A stretch of 64,000 nucleotides of DNA, taken from contig CAWBFN010000002.1 in the NCBI GenBank assembly GCA_963788125.1, positions 2,232,001 to 2,296,000 of the forward strand, given 5' to 3'. The DNA comes from Bog-473 sp963788125 (lineage in GTDB: Bacteria > Actinomycetota > Acidimicrobiia > Acidimicrobiales > RAAP-2). Of the stretch, positions 18,524 through 27,725 are shown in pieces; the first letter of the stretch is position 1; each line of letters begins with the position of its first letter. The translations under genes and the position numbers were made by a program. A model generated the notes under the pieces. The model did no database searches. It was not told the DNA's origin and worked only from the letters and a program-made list of their open reading frames with translations.

Positions 18524-20212
18524 ATGACACTCGAGGACCTAGGGACGCGGCCTCCACCACCAACGACGGGGCCGGTGGGAGAAACATCCGCCGCCGGAGG
18601 GGAGCGGGTCGGGTCGCCGAGACCGGCACCGGCGACCCGAAACCGTCGCAAGTTCCATCGGCTCAGCCTCGTCGTGCTGATCGTCGGTCTCGTGGTGACC
18701 GGAGCGCTCACCGTTAGCTCCCGGCTCAGCTACCTCCACAGTGAGCAGCACCTATCGAACCTCCAGACCGGTCTGACCGCCTCTGCGCTGGGCGTCGCCC
18801 CGGTCGACCTGGAACGGCGGCTCGGTCAAGCGGCGGCGGCTGCCGGCGAAGCGTCTGACCCCGTCGCCACCTTCACTCGGGTCATCGCTCCGTCGCTTGC
18901 GCCAGTCGGACCATTCGCCAGCGCATCGCTCGCTCTGGTGAGCGGTGGGCAGGTCCAGGTCCTGGCGCATGTCGGAGCCAATTCGATCAACAGTCCAACC
19001 GGAAAGGCGGCCTCGGCCTTGTTCGAGCGAGCCGCGAAGTCGACGTCGCTGGTCACGACCAGAGTGGTGGGCAAAGGACAGCAGCGCCTCGGGTATCTGA
19101 TGTCGTTCGTCGGACCGGGTGGAACGTATGTCGTCGGCGCCGGAGAAGCCTTGCCCGCCAGCCGCAGACTTGTCATCCCCTCGAACTCACCTGACGCAGG
19201 ACTCAATATCGCGATCTATTTCGGCAAGACCACCAGCGCAGCTGCACTGGTCGAGACCAACGTCTCGCACCTGCCGCTCACCGGCACCGTCTCCACGGCC
19301 GTCGTGCCCTTCGGATCAAGCGTCTTGACCCTTGTCATCTCGCCGATGAGCCCGCTGAGTGGACGATTTTCGGAGTTCCTTCCGTGGGGCATTCTCCTGG
19401 TCGGCGTGCTCTCGACGGCCGGGCTCACCGTCATGACCGAGCGGCTTGTCCGGCGACGGCAGTACGCCGAAGGGCTCGCCGAAGAGAACCGGCGCTTGTA
19501 CGGCGAGCAGCGGAATGTGTCGGTGACCCTCCAGCGGTCCCTGCTGCCGAAGGTGCTCCCGACCATTGCCGGAGTGGAGTTCGCCGCCCGCTACATCCCG
19601 GGGGAGTCTGGTGTCGAGGTCGGTGGTGACTGGTACAGCGCCATTGCCATTGACGATCACCGTTTCGCGTTCGTTGTCGGCGACGTGGCGGGTCGAGGAT
19701 TGGCGGCGGCGGCAATCATGGCCGGCCTGCGCTACACGATTCGCGCCTATGCGTCACTGGCCTACAACCCGGCACGGATTCTCGAGATGGCATCGAAAGA
19801 GATCAATATCGGTTCCGATGGCCACTTTGCCACCGTTCTCGTCGGACTGGCCGACAATGAACGGCGCGAGGTAACGATGGCCAGTGCTGGTCACCTTCCG
19901 GCACTTCTGCTCAACGACAGTGGCAGCGAATTCGTCACCGTGCCCGTCGGACTCCCGCTCGGGATCGGAGCGCCGGCCTACGAGGCGAGGACCATCCCCA
20001 TTACCCCCAGTTCGACGCTCATTGCCTATACGGACGGGCTCATTGAGCGAAGGGGTGAAGGCATCGATTCCGGAATGGAGCGTCTGCGCAAGGCGGCCTC
20101 TCAGGACGCTCCATCGGTTGATGACCTTGTGGCGAATATCGTCTCGCACGCCCTTGCCGGGCGAGTCTCCGATGACGACACGGCGATCCTGGCGATTCGG
20201 TGGCTTCACTAG
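18524..20212 (+). CDS. membrane-anchored SpoIIE/RsbU-type PP2C phosphatase
   Basis: 562 residues. One membrane helix near 48-66 (LSLVVLIVGLVVTGALTV), an extracytoplasmic sensor region of about 220 residues, and a second helix near 285-305 (FLPWGILLVGVLSTAGLTVM). From about residue 347 the SpoIIE phosphatase begins: GGDWYSA, GDVAGRGLAAAA, YTDGLIE and SDDDTAIL provide the metal-binding Asp residues. Expected to dephosphorylate a STAS-domain antagonist such as the one at 24087. Divergent from the MerR-receiver gene. Confidence 0.9.
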   Translation: MTLEDLGTRPPPPTTGPVGETSAAGGERVGSPRPAPATRNRRKFHRLSLVVLIVGLVVTGALTVSSRLSYLHSEQHLSNLQTGLTASALGVAPVDLERRLGQAAAAAGEASDPVATFTRVIAPSLAPVGPFASASLALVSGGQVQVLAHVGANSINSPTGKAASALFERAAKSTSLVTTRVVGKGQQRLGYLMSFVGPGGTYVVGAGEALPASRRLVIPSNSPDAGLNIAIYFGKTTSAAALVETNVSHLPLTGTVSTAVVPFGSSVLTLVISPMSPLSGRFSEFLPWGILLVGVLSTAGLTVMTERLVRRRQYAEGLAEENRRLYGEQRNVSVTLQRSLLPKVLPTIAGVEFAARYIPGESGVEVGGDWYSAIAIDDHRFAFVVGDVAGRGLAAAAIMAGLRYTIRAYASLAYNPARILEMASKEINIGSDGHFATVLVGLADNERREVTMASAGHLPALLLNDSGSEFVTVPVGLPLGIGAPAYEARTIPITPSSTLIAYTDGLIERRGEGIDSGMERLRKAASQDAPSVDDLVANIVSHALAGRVSDDDTAILAIRWLH

Positions 20213-20307
20213 CCCCAGGCACCAGATGATCGCTTCGGCGGCACGTTGGCGGAGTTGCTGAGCGATACTGGCGTCGTAGGTACCGTGTCGCAGCCAGGAG
20301 TAACCGC

Positions 20308-20910
20308 ATGGTCAACCATGACCGACGAAGCAAGTTGTTGGACTCCTACGAGAACGCTGCGGTGATCGTGTCGGGAATAGATGCCGCGGACCTCGGCCAG
20401 CCGACACCATGCCGCAAGTATGACGTGGCTGGTCTGGTCGACCACATCGTCGAAGCGGGCCACCGGGCGGCCGCTCTTGGCCGGGGCCAGGCACCCCCAC
20501 CCGGAGACGATTCCCCCCACGTGGAGCTGTCCGACGCGCCCGGTCGGCTACGCCAGGCTGCCGAGGGCGCGGCGCAGGCATGGGACGACGACTCCAGGTT
20601 GTCATCGACGTTCACCATGCCGTGGGGTGAGGAGTACACGGGGGCCACCCTGGTCGACATGTACCTGGCAGAGCTGGCCGCCCACGCCTGGGATCTGGCC
20701 CGGGCCACCGGACAGATCGACGAGTTGGACCCCTCCATCGCCATAGCGGCGCTAGAGGGGGCACGGGCCATGATCAAACCCGAGTACCGCGACGCGGTGG
20801 AACCGGGATCTCCGTTCGGAGAGGAGGTGCCCGCACCCCCGGGCGCCGACGACTGGGACCGCCTCGCCGCCTTCATGGGACGCGACCCGCGAGCACCGCT
20901 GAGCCAATAG
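20308..20910 (+). CDS. TIGR03086 family (mycothiol-dependent DinB/maleylpyruvate isomerase-like) protein
   Basis: 200 residues from ATG at 20308. The N-terminal PTPCRKYDVAGLVDHIVEAG gives a conserved His of the DinB four-helix fold, and LYLAELAAHAWDLARATGQ supplies the other His of the H..H..H metal site. This matches actinobacterial TIGR03086 proteins, which may use mycothiol. Substrate unknown. Monocistronic, followed by a terminator-like hairpin. Confidence 0.8.
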   Translation: MVNHDRRSKLLDSYENAAVIVSGIDAADLGQPTPCRKYDVAGLVDHIVEAGHRAAALGRGQAPPPGDDSPHVELSDAPGRLRQAAEGAAQAWDDDSRLSSTFTMPWGEEYTGATLVDMYLAELAAHAWDLARATGQIDELDPSIAIAALEGARAMIKPEYRDAVEPGSPFGEEVPAPPGADDWDRLAAFMGRDPRAPLSQ

Positions 20911-20925
20911 GGGTGAGAAGGGCGG

Positions 20926-20962
20926 GGCGTCCACACCCCTTGGGTGCCTGAGCCTGTTTTTT
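20926..20962 (+). terminator. hairpin with T-run
   Basis: CACCC-CTT-GGGTG within a longer imperfect stem (GGCGTC...GAGCC) is followed by TGTTTTTT at 20955-20962, downstream of the TIGR03086 gene. Confidence 0.45.
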
Positions 20963-21022
20963 GATCCGGAGGGGCCGGTCAGCGCGGCAATCGGCGTTGC
21001 CCTCCCGTGCGCCCGGCGGTAT

Positions 21023-21048
21023 TTAGATGCTTGCCGGCAGGTATCTAG
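21023..21048. promoter_or_regulatory. candidate MarR operator palindrome
   Basis: A 26-nt near-perfect inverted repeat: TTAGATGCTTGCC / GGCAGGTATCTAG, centred at 21035/21036, 17 nt before the MarR start. MarR repressors bind such elements over their own promoters. Confidence 0.6.
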
Positions 21049-21064
21049 TTACTACACTAGGAGC

Positions 21065-21514
21065 ATGGTGATGCTGGAAAACCCAACGGAGTTCGCATCG
21101 AGAATGCGACGGGCCATCGGACGCCTGAACCGGCGCCTCCGCCAGACCCGTGCCGGTGCGCAACTCTCACCGAGCCAGTACGAAGTTCTGGCCACGATCG
21201 TCGGTCGCGGACCGCTGCGACATGCCGATCTCGCCCTCATTGAGGGACTCAACCCGACCATGCTCTCTCGCATCATCGGCAAACTCGAGGCGTCCGGTCT
21301 CGCCACCCGACTCGCCGATTCCGGTGACGGCCGGGTTGTGCACGTCGCCGCCACCAAGAAGGGGCGTGATCTGGTCACTCGCATCCGTGACGAGCGGTCC
21401 GACGCCTTGAAAGTCGCCCTCCAGGTTCTGAGCGACGACGAGCAGCAGAGGCTGATGGCCGCCCTGCCTGTGCTGGAGTCACTGGTGGAGAGGCTGAGTG
21501 ACCCTCGGCAGTGA
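21065..21514 (+). CDS. MarR family transcriptional regulator
   Basis: 149 residues. Winged helix-turn-helix with LSPSQYEVLATIVGRGPLRH, NPTMLSRIIGKLEASGLATR (recognition helix) and a wing DSGDGRVVHVAATKKGRDL. Overlaps the MFS exporter by 4 nt (GTGA at 21511), so the two form an operon and the exporter is the likely target. The ligand is unknown. A palindrome lies just upstream. Confidence 0.92.
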   Translation: MVMLENPTEFASRMRRAIGRLNRRLRQTRAGAQLSPSQYEVLATIVGRGPLRHADLALIEGLNPTMLSRIIGKLEASGLATRLADSGDGRVVHVAATKKGRDLVTRIRDERSDALKVALQVLSDDEQQRLMAALPVLESLVERLSDPRQ

Positions 21515-22791
21515 ACGTCCGGGCCTCGGCACACCGCACGTTCTCCTCGCTTGCGGTCCCCAACTATCGCCGTTACTTCATCGGCCAGGCCATCTCGCTC
21601 GTCGGCACCTGGATGCAGACCACCGCCCAGTCCTGGTTGGTGTTGACCCTGACCAGGTCAGCAACCGACCTTGGGGTGGTCGTCGCACTCCAGACACTGC
21701 CGATGCTCCTACTCGGTCCCTACGGCGGGGTGATCGCCGATCGCGTCGACAAGCGTCGGCTCATGGTGGTGCTCCAGTCCATGATGGGCGTGCAGGCCCT
21801 CGTCCTTGGACTGCTCACCTTGACCCATCATGTGACCTTCGTCCAAGTGTGCATCCTGGCGGTCGTCCTCGGACTGAACAACTGCTTTGAGAATCCCTCA
21901 CGCCAGGCCTTCGTGCTCGAGATGGTCGGCCCCGACGACCTCCGCAACGCCGTGAGTCTCAACTCCACACTGGTCAATGTGGCGCGCGCCGTCGGCCCCG
22001 CCGTCGCCGGGATTCTGATCGCCACGGTGGGCGAAGGCTGGTGCTTCATCCTCAATGCCGTCAGTTTCGTCGCCGTCGTGACGTCGTTGCTGACCATGGA
22101 CCGCACCCAGCTCTCGCCGAGTCGGCCGACGAGTAGGAGCCGGGGGCAGTTGCGCGAGGGGTTCCGCTACGTGGCGCGCACCCCGCAACTCGGGGTGCCC
22201 CTCCTCATGATGGGCCTGGTCGGCATGCTCGCCTATGAGTTCCAGGTCACCCTGCCCGTCTTTGCCCAGCAGGTGTTTCACGGTGGTGCCGAGACCTTCG
22301 GCGTCATGACCGCCGCCATGGGCGTCGGCGCGGTGGTCGGAGGCCTGATCACGGCGGCGCGGGGACGGACCGGCCTGCGGGCAATGGTGCTGGCGTCGTG
22401 CGCCTTTGGGATCGCACTCTCCTTCGCCGCGGTCGCCCCCGTGCTGGTCGTGGCCTTCGTGGCGCTGGCCTTGGTCGGCTGCGCCAGCGTCTCGTTCCTC
22501 TCCATGGGCAATTCGACGCTCCAGCTCGGCACCCAACCCCAGATGCGGGGTCGGGTGATGGCGCTGTGGTCAGTGGCGTTCCAGGGCTCCACTCCCATCG
22601 GTGGACCAGCAATTGGCTTCATCACGGCCGTCGCCGGTGCGCGCGCCGGGCTCGGCGTAGGGGCACTCTCTTGCTTCCTGGCCGGCGGTCTGGGTATCGC
22701 CGCCATTCATCACCTGCGCGCCAAGAAGGCCGAAGGCATCGCCAGGGGAAACGAGGTAGAAGTCCTTGCGGAGCCGCCGATTCCCGGGTGA
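21511..22791 (+). CDS. MFS exporter, EntS/DHA3-like
   Basis: 426 residues with 12 predicted helices. It opens FSSLAVPNYRRYFIGQAISL, VGTWMQTTAQSWLVLTLTRS and shows GPYGGVIADRVDKRRLM, the DHA3-type loop 2-3 motif (G.ADR.d.R). FENPSRQAFVLEMVG and ARAVGPAVAGILIATVG follow the EntS/MefA pattern. Exports a small hydrophobic drug or metabolite. Coupled to the MarR gene. Confidence 0.9.
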   Translation: MNVRASAHRTFSSLAVPNYRRYFIGQAISLVGTWMQTTAQSWLVLTLTRSATDLGVVVALQTLPMLLLGPYGGVIADRVDKRRLMVVLQSMMGVQALVLGLLTLTHHVTFVQVCILAVVLGLNNCFENPSRQAFVLEMVGPDDLRNAVSLNSTLVNVARAVGPAVAGILIATVGEGWCFILNAVSFVAVVTSLLTMDRTQLSPSRPTSRSRGQLREGFRYVARTPQLGVPLLMMGLVGMLAYEFQVTLPVFAQQVFHGGAETFGVMTAAMGVGAVVGGLITAARGRTGLRAMVLASCAFGIALSFAAVAPVLVVAFVALALVGCASVSFLSMGNSTLQLGTQPQMRGRVMALWSVAFQGSTPIGGPAIGFITAVAGARAGLGVGALSCFLAGGLGIAAIHHLRAKKAEGIARGNEVEVLAEPPIPG

Positions 22792-22941
22792 CGGATGGCT
22801 TCACTCGTCTGAACCGTATGTACTTCGGGTAAGAGAACAACATGGGCGGAGCGACAGACGACGCCGCGCCCCCGGCGCCGGTCGTAGGAATCACGACGCG
22901 GCGCGTGAAGTCGGACAGTGTCAGTCTGGGCGTCGTGACCA

Positions 22942-24066
22942 ATGTCTGACTCGTCCGAACCCCTGCTGGTCGGTGTAGAAGAGGAGTTCCTGCTGGTCGA
23001 CGGCCATACAGGAGCGCCGACGCCACGGATCGAACGGGTCATCCCCAAGGCGGCCGCACTGGCGGGCGATCAGGCGCAAGAAGAGCTTCATCAGGCGCAG
23101 ATCGAACATGCAACGTCCCCGTGCGACTCTCTGGACGATCTGCGCCGGGAGCTCGTAGACCTCCGTCGCACGTTCGTGCGGGCCGCCGCCGCCGAAGGGG
23201 CCGTGGTCGTGGCTTCGGGAACCTATCCGGATCGAATGGGAGATGCGGGGCAACGCATCACGCCGAAAGATCGCTACGAGGCCATGGCGGAGGCGAACTC
23301 CATCCTCGCTCGCGAACAGCTCATCTGCGGCTGCCACATTCATGTCTCGGTACCCGACCCGGAGCGGGCGATCGCCGTGATGAATCGCATCCGCGCCTGG
23401 CTCCCGTATCTTCTGGCACTTTCGGCCAATTCGCCGTTTTGGGAAGGCGAGGACACCGGATTCGCCAGTTATCGGACCGAGGTGTGGTCCCGTTGGCCGA
23501 CATCCGGTCCTCCCGGAAACTTCCAGAGCCACGAGGAGTACGAACGGCTGTTAGGGCAATTGGTCGAGGCGGAGATCATTATCGACAAGAAAATGGCGTA
23601 CTGGGACGTCCGACCATCAGAAGCTCAGCCCACCATCGAGATACGAGTCAACGACGTGATGCCGCGGATCGATGATGTCGTGGCGATGGCGGGGATCGTC
23701 CGAGGTCTTGTTGCCTCGTGTGCGGAGGCGTGTGGTCCGCGAGAGGACTACCGGTGGGAACTCCTCCGTGCAGCGAATTGGCGCGCCGCCCGTTCGGGGC
23801 TTTCAGCGGACCTGCTGTCGCCGATCGATGGGCGGCGGCGTCCCGCCAGTGTGGCAATAGAGGAGCTGCTCGGCCATATCGGTCCCGCGCTCGAGGAGAG
23901 GGGTGAACGTGCCGAGATCGGGGCGCTCACTGACGCCATCGTGCGAAGGGGCAACGGAGCCGCACGTCAGCGCGCGGCGTACGGCCGCCGACAGAAACTC
24001 GGTGACGTGATCGAATCGGTCACCCTCGCCGATGACGGCCACCCGCGTGCGGAGCGGCGAACCTGA
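22942..24066 (+). CDS. YbdK-type carboxylate-amine ligase (GCS2 family)
   Basis: 374 residues from ATG at 22942. LVGVEEEFLLVDGHTGAP is the family signature, with further blocks VVVASGTYPDRMG, CGCHIHVSVPDPERAIAVMN, LALSANSPFWEGEDTGFASY and AYWDVRPSEAQPTIEIRVND. Family members are weak glutamate-cysteine ligases with unclear roles. No second glutathione or ergothioneine gene is adjacent. Confidence 0.9.
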   Translation: MSDSSEPLLVGVEEEFLLVDGHTGAPTPRIERVIPKAAALAGDQAQEELHQAQIEHATSPCDSLDDLRRELVDLRRTFVRAAAAEGAVVVASGTYPDRMGDAGQRITPKDRYEAMAEANSILAREQLICGCHIHVSVPDPERAIAVMNRIRAWLPYLLALSANSPFWEGEDTGFASYRTEVWSRWPTSGPPGNFQSHEEYERLLGQLVEAEIIIDKKMAYWDVRPSEAQPTIEIRVNDVMPRIDDVVAMAGIVRGLVASCAEACGPREDYRWELLRAANWRAARSGLSADLLSPIDGRRRPASVAIEELLGHIGPALEERGERAEIGALTDAIVRRGNGAARQRAAYGRRQKLGDVIESVTLADDGHPRAERRT

Positions 24067-24086
24067 TCACGCCGCCTCGTGGTGGA

Positions 24087-24461
24087 TCAGGTGGGGGACG
24101 GGCTGGGATCCGGTGCCCTGCGTCCTTCGGCGGTTCCGTCGTCGACGTTCAGGTACTCCCCCAAGCGCGTGATCTCAATCACCTTCAACACGTTCGGTCG
24201 TGGCGAGCGCACCACGAGCCGCGCCCCACGCTCCGTCAATCGTTTTTGCGCCGCGATGAGGACGGAAAGTCCCGAGCTATCGATGAAGGAAAGGCCGGAG
24301 CACTCAACCATGACCTCGGCGGGGCCGTTTTCGACCACCGAGGCCAGCAGTGAGGTCAGTTCAGGGGCACCGTCGATGTCCAACTCACCGAGCAGCACCA
24401 CGACAGCGGCTCCGTCACGACTCTCGAGGTGGGCCGAAAATTGGCTCGGTGAGTGACTCAT
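24087..24461 (-). CDS. STAS-domain anti-sigma factor antagonist
   Basis: 124 residues, ATG at 24461. HLESRDGAAVVVLLGELDID, and CSGLSFIDSSGLSVLIAAQK with the phosphorylatable Ser next to the Asp, match RsbV/SpoIIAA. RSPRPNVLKVIEITRLGEYL is the usual C-terminal helix. Expected to be switched by the HATPase kinase at 24590 and the phosphatase at 18524. Divergent from the HATPase gene. Confidence 0.9.
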   Translation of the reverse strand: MSHSPSQFSAHLESRDGAAVVVLLGELDIDGAPELTSLLASVVENGPAEVMVECSGLSFIDSSGLSVLIAAQKRLTERGARLVVRSPRPNVLKVIEITRLGEYLNVDDGTAEGRRAPDPSPSPT

Positions 24462-24589
24462 CCACAGTTCCCCGTCATCCGGCGGTACGCTTGGGAGAAC
24501 GCAACCGCAGTACGTGGCCCTCTCTTTTTGAAGGTCAGGGAATGATATAGCACGCAGCCCGTGGGTATAGAGCCCTAGGGAGAGCCATT

Positions 24590-24949
24590 GTGACCAGCCG
24601 ATTCACCGATCTTGCGTTGAACCCTGCCGACGCCCGTGAAGGCGTTCGGTCGACGTTGGCCGGGGTCGATCCCGAGGTGGTCGAGACCGCCGCGCTGCTC
24701 GTCTCCGAGTTGGTCACCAATGCCATTGTGCATGGATCGGGCGAGGCATCTCTTGTCGTCGAGGTGTACGAGGGCCATGTCCACGTCGAGGTCGCCGACT
24801 CCGAGCCGACGCTCGATCTCCAACCGCTCCGGGTTGAGCCGACCAGCGAGCACGGGCGGGGACTGGCGACGGTGGATGCGCTGGCCTCCTCGTGGGGGGT
24901 CGAGCCGCGTCTCGCGGGCAAAGCAGTCTGGTTCGACATCACGTTGTAG
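24590..24949 (+). CDS. RsbW-like ATP-binding anti-sigma kinase
   Basis: 119 residues from GTG at 24590. HATPase_c_2: N-box LLVSELVTNAIVHGSGEASL, G1-like VADSEPTLDLQ (degenerate against D.G.G) and G2 EHGRGLATVDALASSWG. Short form without extra domains. Likely phosphorylates the adjacent divergent STAS protein; the sigma factor it would sequester is not seen here. Confidence 0.85.
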   Translation: MTSRFTDLALNPADAREGVRSTLAGVDPEVVETAALLVSELVTNAIVHGSGEASLVVEVYEGHVHVEVADSEPTLDLQPLRVEPTSEHGRGLATVDALASSWGVEPRLAGKAVWFDITL

Positions 24950-25007
24950 CGTCCGACTCTCGCCCGACGAGCGGCCCGTTGCGGCCGCGCCATCCTTCGG
25001 CCTCCCG

Positions 25008-25994
25008 TCAGGCGTGGAGCGGTGCCACGGTGGCGTGCATCTTTACCGCTCGCATCACGGGAGCGGTCTCAATGTGGGTGAGGCCATCGAGCACCGCCAT
25101 CTCCTTGGTGATGTACTCGTAGAGCGAGCGGTCGTCCTGGCAGAGCAGGGCGGCAACCAGATTGGTCGATCCGGTGGTGGCGGCCACGAAGGGGATCTCG
25201 GGTCGACCCGCCAGGGCCTCCCCGACGTGGGCGAGCTTGGCGGGGGACACCGACATCCACAGGAGCGCCGCCGAATGGAATCCGAGGGCGTCGGTGGCGA
25301 GGTCCACGTCGAAGGAGAGGGCACCCGAGGCAGTGAGTTCCTCGACCCGCCGTCGTACGGTCGACTCGTGCCAGTGGGTGCGTACCGCCAACTGCCGGTA
25401 GGACGCACGCCCGTCTTCGGCGAGCGCCTGGACGAGTGGCCAGTCGGTGTCCTGCAGCGTGACGGTCGCTCGCTCGACCGACGTCCTGCCCCGTGCCGGC
25501 AACAGGAGCCGATCGATCTCGTCCTGGGTGAGATAGTTCGCCCCGGGCGGAGGCGACACCCCCGAGGCGAACAGGTGGAGGAGGCAGTAGGCCTCGACGG
25601 CGACGACCTGGCGGCCGACCGAGAGCTGGCTGAGGAGCAGTGGGGTTCGCTGTTCCATGTCGCGGGAGTGAATGGTGCTGAAGATCTCGGTTCCCCCGGA
25701 GGTCAGCTGCACCCAGGCGGTGTCCGGATGCTGCGCCAGTCTGGTGGCGACGGTGGGCGCGGAACCTGGAGCACAGCGGATGCGGACGGCCCAGTCCGAC
25801 CGACCGAGGCGCTGGGAGTCGAGCTGACCCACGACCCGCACCACATGGCCGTAGAACAAGCGCCGATAGCGGCGGGCGATGGTCTGTTCGGAGGGGCCCA
25901 GGACCTCGGACAGTCGACTGAACGACGTTCTGGGCTCGACGTAGAGGGCTTGGATGATCCGTCGATCTAACAGGTCAATGGTGATGGATCCCAC
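25008..25994 (-). CDS. Lrp/AsnC regulator with two tandem Lrp modules
   Basis: 328 residues from GTG at 25994. Two helix-turn-helices: LSEVLGPSEQTIARRYRRLF near the N-terminus and RQLAVRTHWHESTVRRRVEE in the second half. Each is followed by a RAM-type ligand-binding region (second: AALLWMSVSPAKLAHVGEAL). About twice the usual Lrp length. Divergent from a DHA2 exporter whose start is 86 nt away, so that is its probable target. The inducer is unknown. Confidence 0.85.
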   Translation of the reverse strand: MGSITIDLLDRRIIQALYVEPRTSFSRLSEVLGPSEQTIARRYRRLFYGHVVRVVGQLDSQRLGRSDWAVRIRCAPGSAPTVATRLAQHPDTAWVQLTSGGTEIFSTIHSRDMEQRTPLLLSQLSVGRQVVAVEAYCLLHLFASGVSPPPGANYLTQDEIDRLLLPARGRTSVERATVTLQDTDWPLVQALAEDGRASYRQLAVRTHWHESTVRRRVEELTASGALSFDVDLATDALGFHSAALLWMSVSPAKLAHVGEALAGRPEIPFVAATTGSTNLVAALLCQDDRSLYEYITKEMAVLDGLTHIETAPVMRAVKMHATVAPLHA

Positions 25995-26079
25995 GCAATC
26001 AATCGTAGACCATGGCAGAAACAAGCAGATAGTGCGAACCCGATAGCCGGCATTGGGACGGAAGGGCAGGCTGTTGGTC

Positions 26080-27639
26080 ATGGAAAAGAAGTGGTGGACC
26101 TTGGTCGTGGTGTGTGCAGCCACCTTCATGTTGCTCCTCGATGTGACGATCGTGATCGTTGCCCTGCCAACCATCCAGTCGGGCCTGCACGCCAGCTTCA
26201 GCGAGGTGCAGTGGGTCGTCGACGCCTACGCCCTGACATTGGCCTCGGTGCTGCTGACCGCCGGCTCCCTGGCCGATCGCTACGGGCGGCGATTCCTGTT
26301 CACCATCGGCCTCATCGTCTTCACCCTCGGGTCGCTGCTCTGCGGGGTGGCCCAGTCGCCGATCATGTTGATCCTGTCCCGCAGCGCCCAGGGCATCGGC
26401 GGGGCGATCCTCTTCGCCACCTCGCTGGCCCTGCTGGCCCAGAGCTTCCACGGCCACGAGCGAGGGGTGGCGTTCGGGGTCTGGGGTGCGATCACCGGGG
26501 TGGCCGTCGGACTCGGGCCGGTGCTCGGGGGGATCATCACCACCGGCATCAGCTGGCGGGGCATCTTCTTGGTGAACCTGCCGATCGGCGTGGCCGCGCT
26601 GGTCGTCACCAGGATGAAGGTGGACGAGTCCAAGACGCCCAATGCGGCCCAGCCCGACTGGGCGGGGTTCGCCACCCTCACCGCCGGGCTGGTCAGCTTG
26701 GTCTACGGCCTGATACGGGCGGGCGAGATCGCCTGGAGCGACAGCGGCGTGGTCATCTGCCTCGCCCTCGCCGCCGTATTCCTCGGGGCATTCGTCGCGG
26801 TGGAGCGCCGGGCGGAGAACCCCCTGTTCGACCTGCAGCTGTTCCGCATTCCCACCTTCAGCGGTGGGCTGGCCGCCGCCTTCGCCATGAACGGCTCGCT
26901 GTACGCCATGCTCTTGTACCTCGTCCTCTATCTGCAGGACGATCTTGGCTACTCCGCCCTGGGCACCGGCCTTCGCCTCCTCATCATGAGTGGGGTGACC
27001 CTCGTCACGGCGACCATCGCCGGGCGGCTCAGTACCCACATGCCCGTCCGTTGGCTCATCGGGCCCGGCCTTTTTCTGGTCGGGGTCGGTCTGGTGCTGA
27101 TGACCGGGCTCCACGGGTCCAGCTCCTGGACCCACCTGATCCCCGGCTTCATCGTGGCCGGCGCCGGGTCCGGAATGGTCAACCCACCCCTGGCTTCCAC
27201 CGCCGTCGGCGTCGTCACCCCCCAGCGTTCCGGCATGGCCTCGGGTGTCAACACCACCTTCCGCCAGATCGGCATCGCCACCGGGATCGCCGTCTACGGG
27301 ACCATCTTCGCGTCCTCCCTGCGCCACAAGATGGACCAAGCCCTCGGCGGTACCCCGTCCCTCCACCGCCTCCTGCCATCGGTGGTCACCGATATCCAGC
27401 AGGGCAACGGCGCACAAGCGATCCACGCCGTGCCCGAAGCGCTCCGGGGGACACTGGTCGCTGCCATCCATTCCAGCTTCGCCGACACCCTCGACCTCCT
27501 GCTCGTCGTCAGTGGAGCGCTGGCCTTCGCCGGGGCGATCTGTTCTGTCTCCCTGATACGGTCCCGGGACTTCGTGGCTGCCCAGCAACCTCAGCCGACG
27601 CCGGCAACGGCAGAGCCAGTGGGCGTACCCGGCCGATGA
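26080..27639 (+). CDS. DHA2 (EmrB/QacA) family MFS exporter
   Basis: 519 residues. ATG at 26080 fits the usual DHA2 opening. LLLDVTIVIVALPTIQSGL is DHA2 motif D1, VDAYALTLASVLLTAGSLAD RYGRR is motif A, and GPVLGGIITTGISWRGIFLV is motif C. About 14 membrane helices. Exports lipophilic drugs or metabolites by proton antiport. Probably controlled by the divergent Lrp protein. Confidence 0.92.
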   Translation: MEKKWWTLVVVCAATFMLLLDVTIVIVALPTIQSGLHASFSEVQWVVDAYALTLASVLLTAGSLADRYGRRFLFTIGLIVFTLGSLLCGVAQSPIMLILSRSAQGIGGAILFATSLALLAQSFHGHERGVAFGVWGAITGVAVGLGPVLGGIITTGISWRGIFLVNLPIGVAALVVTRMKVDESKTPNAAQPDWAGFATLTAGLVSLVYGLIRAGEIAWSDSGVVICLALAAVFLGAFVAVERRAENPLFDLQLFRIPTFSGGLAAAFAMNGSLYAMLLYLVLYLQDDLGYSALGTGLRLLIMSGVTLVTATIAGRLSTHMPVRWLIGPGLFLVGVGLVLMTGLHGSSSWTHLIPGFIVAGAGSGMVNPPLASTAVGVVTPQRSGMASGVNTTFRQIGIATGIAVYGTIFASSLRHKMDQALGGTPSLHRLLPSVVTDIQQGNGAQAIHAVPEALRGTLVAAIHSSFADTLDLLLVVSGALAFAGAICSVSLIRSRDFVAAQQPQPTPATAEPVGVPGR

Positions 27640-27725
27640 TGGAGGCGCCGCGCACCATGTAGGTGATGGCTGTCCTCCTCGTCGGCACCCACGTCGAATT
27701 CGTGAGCCAGTGGTAGCTTGAGCAG

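Noticed and set aside
25999..27588. 529-codon minus-strand frame opposite the DHA2 exporter
   Set aside because: Low-complexity Gly/Asp/Glu/His composition and antisense to a clear membrane protein.
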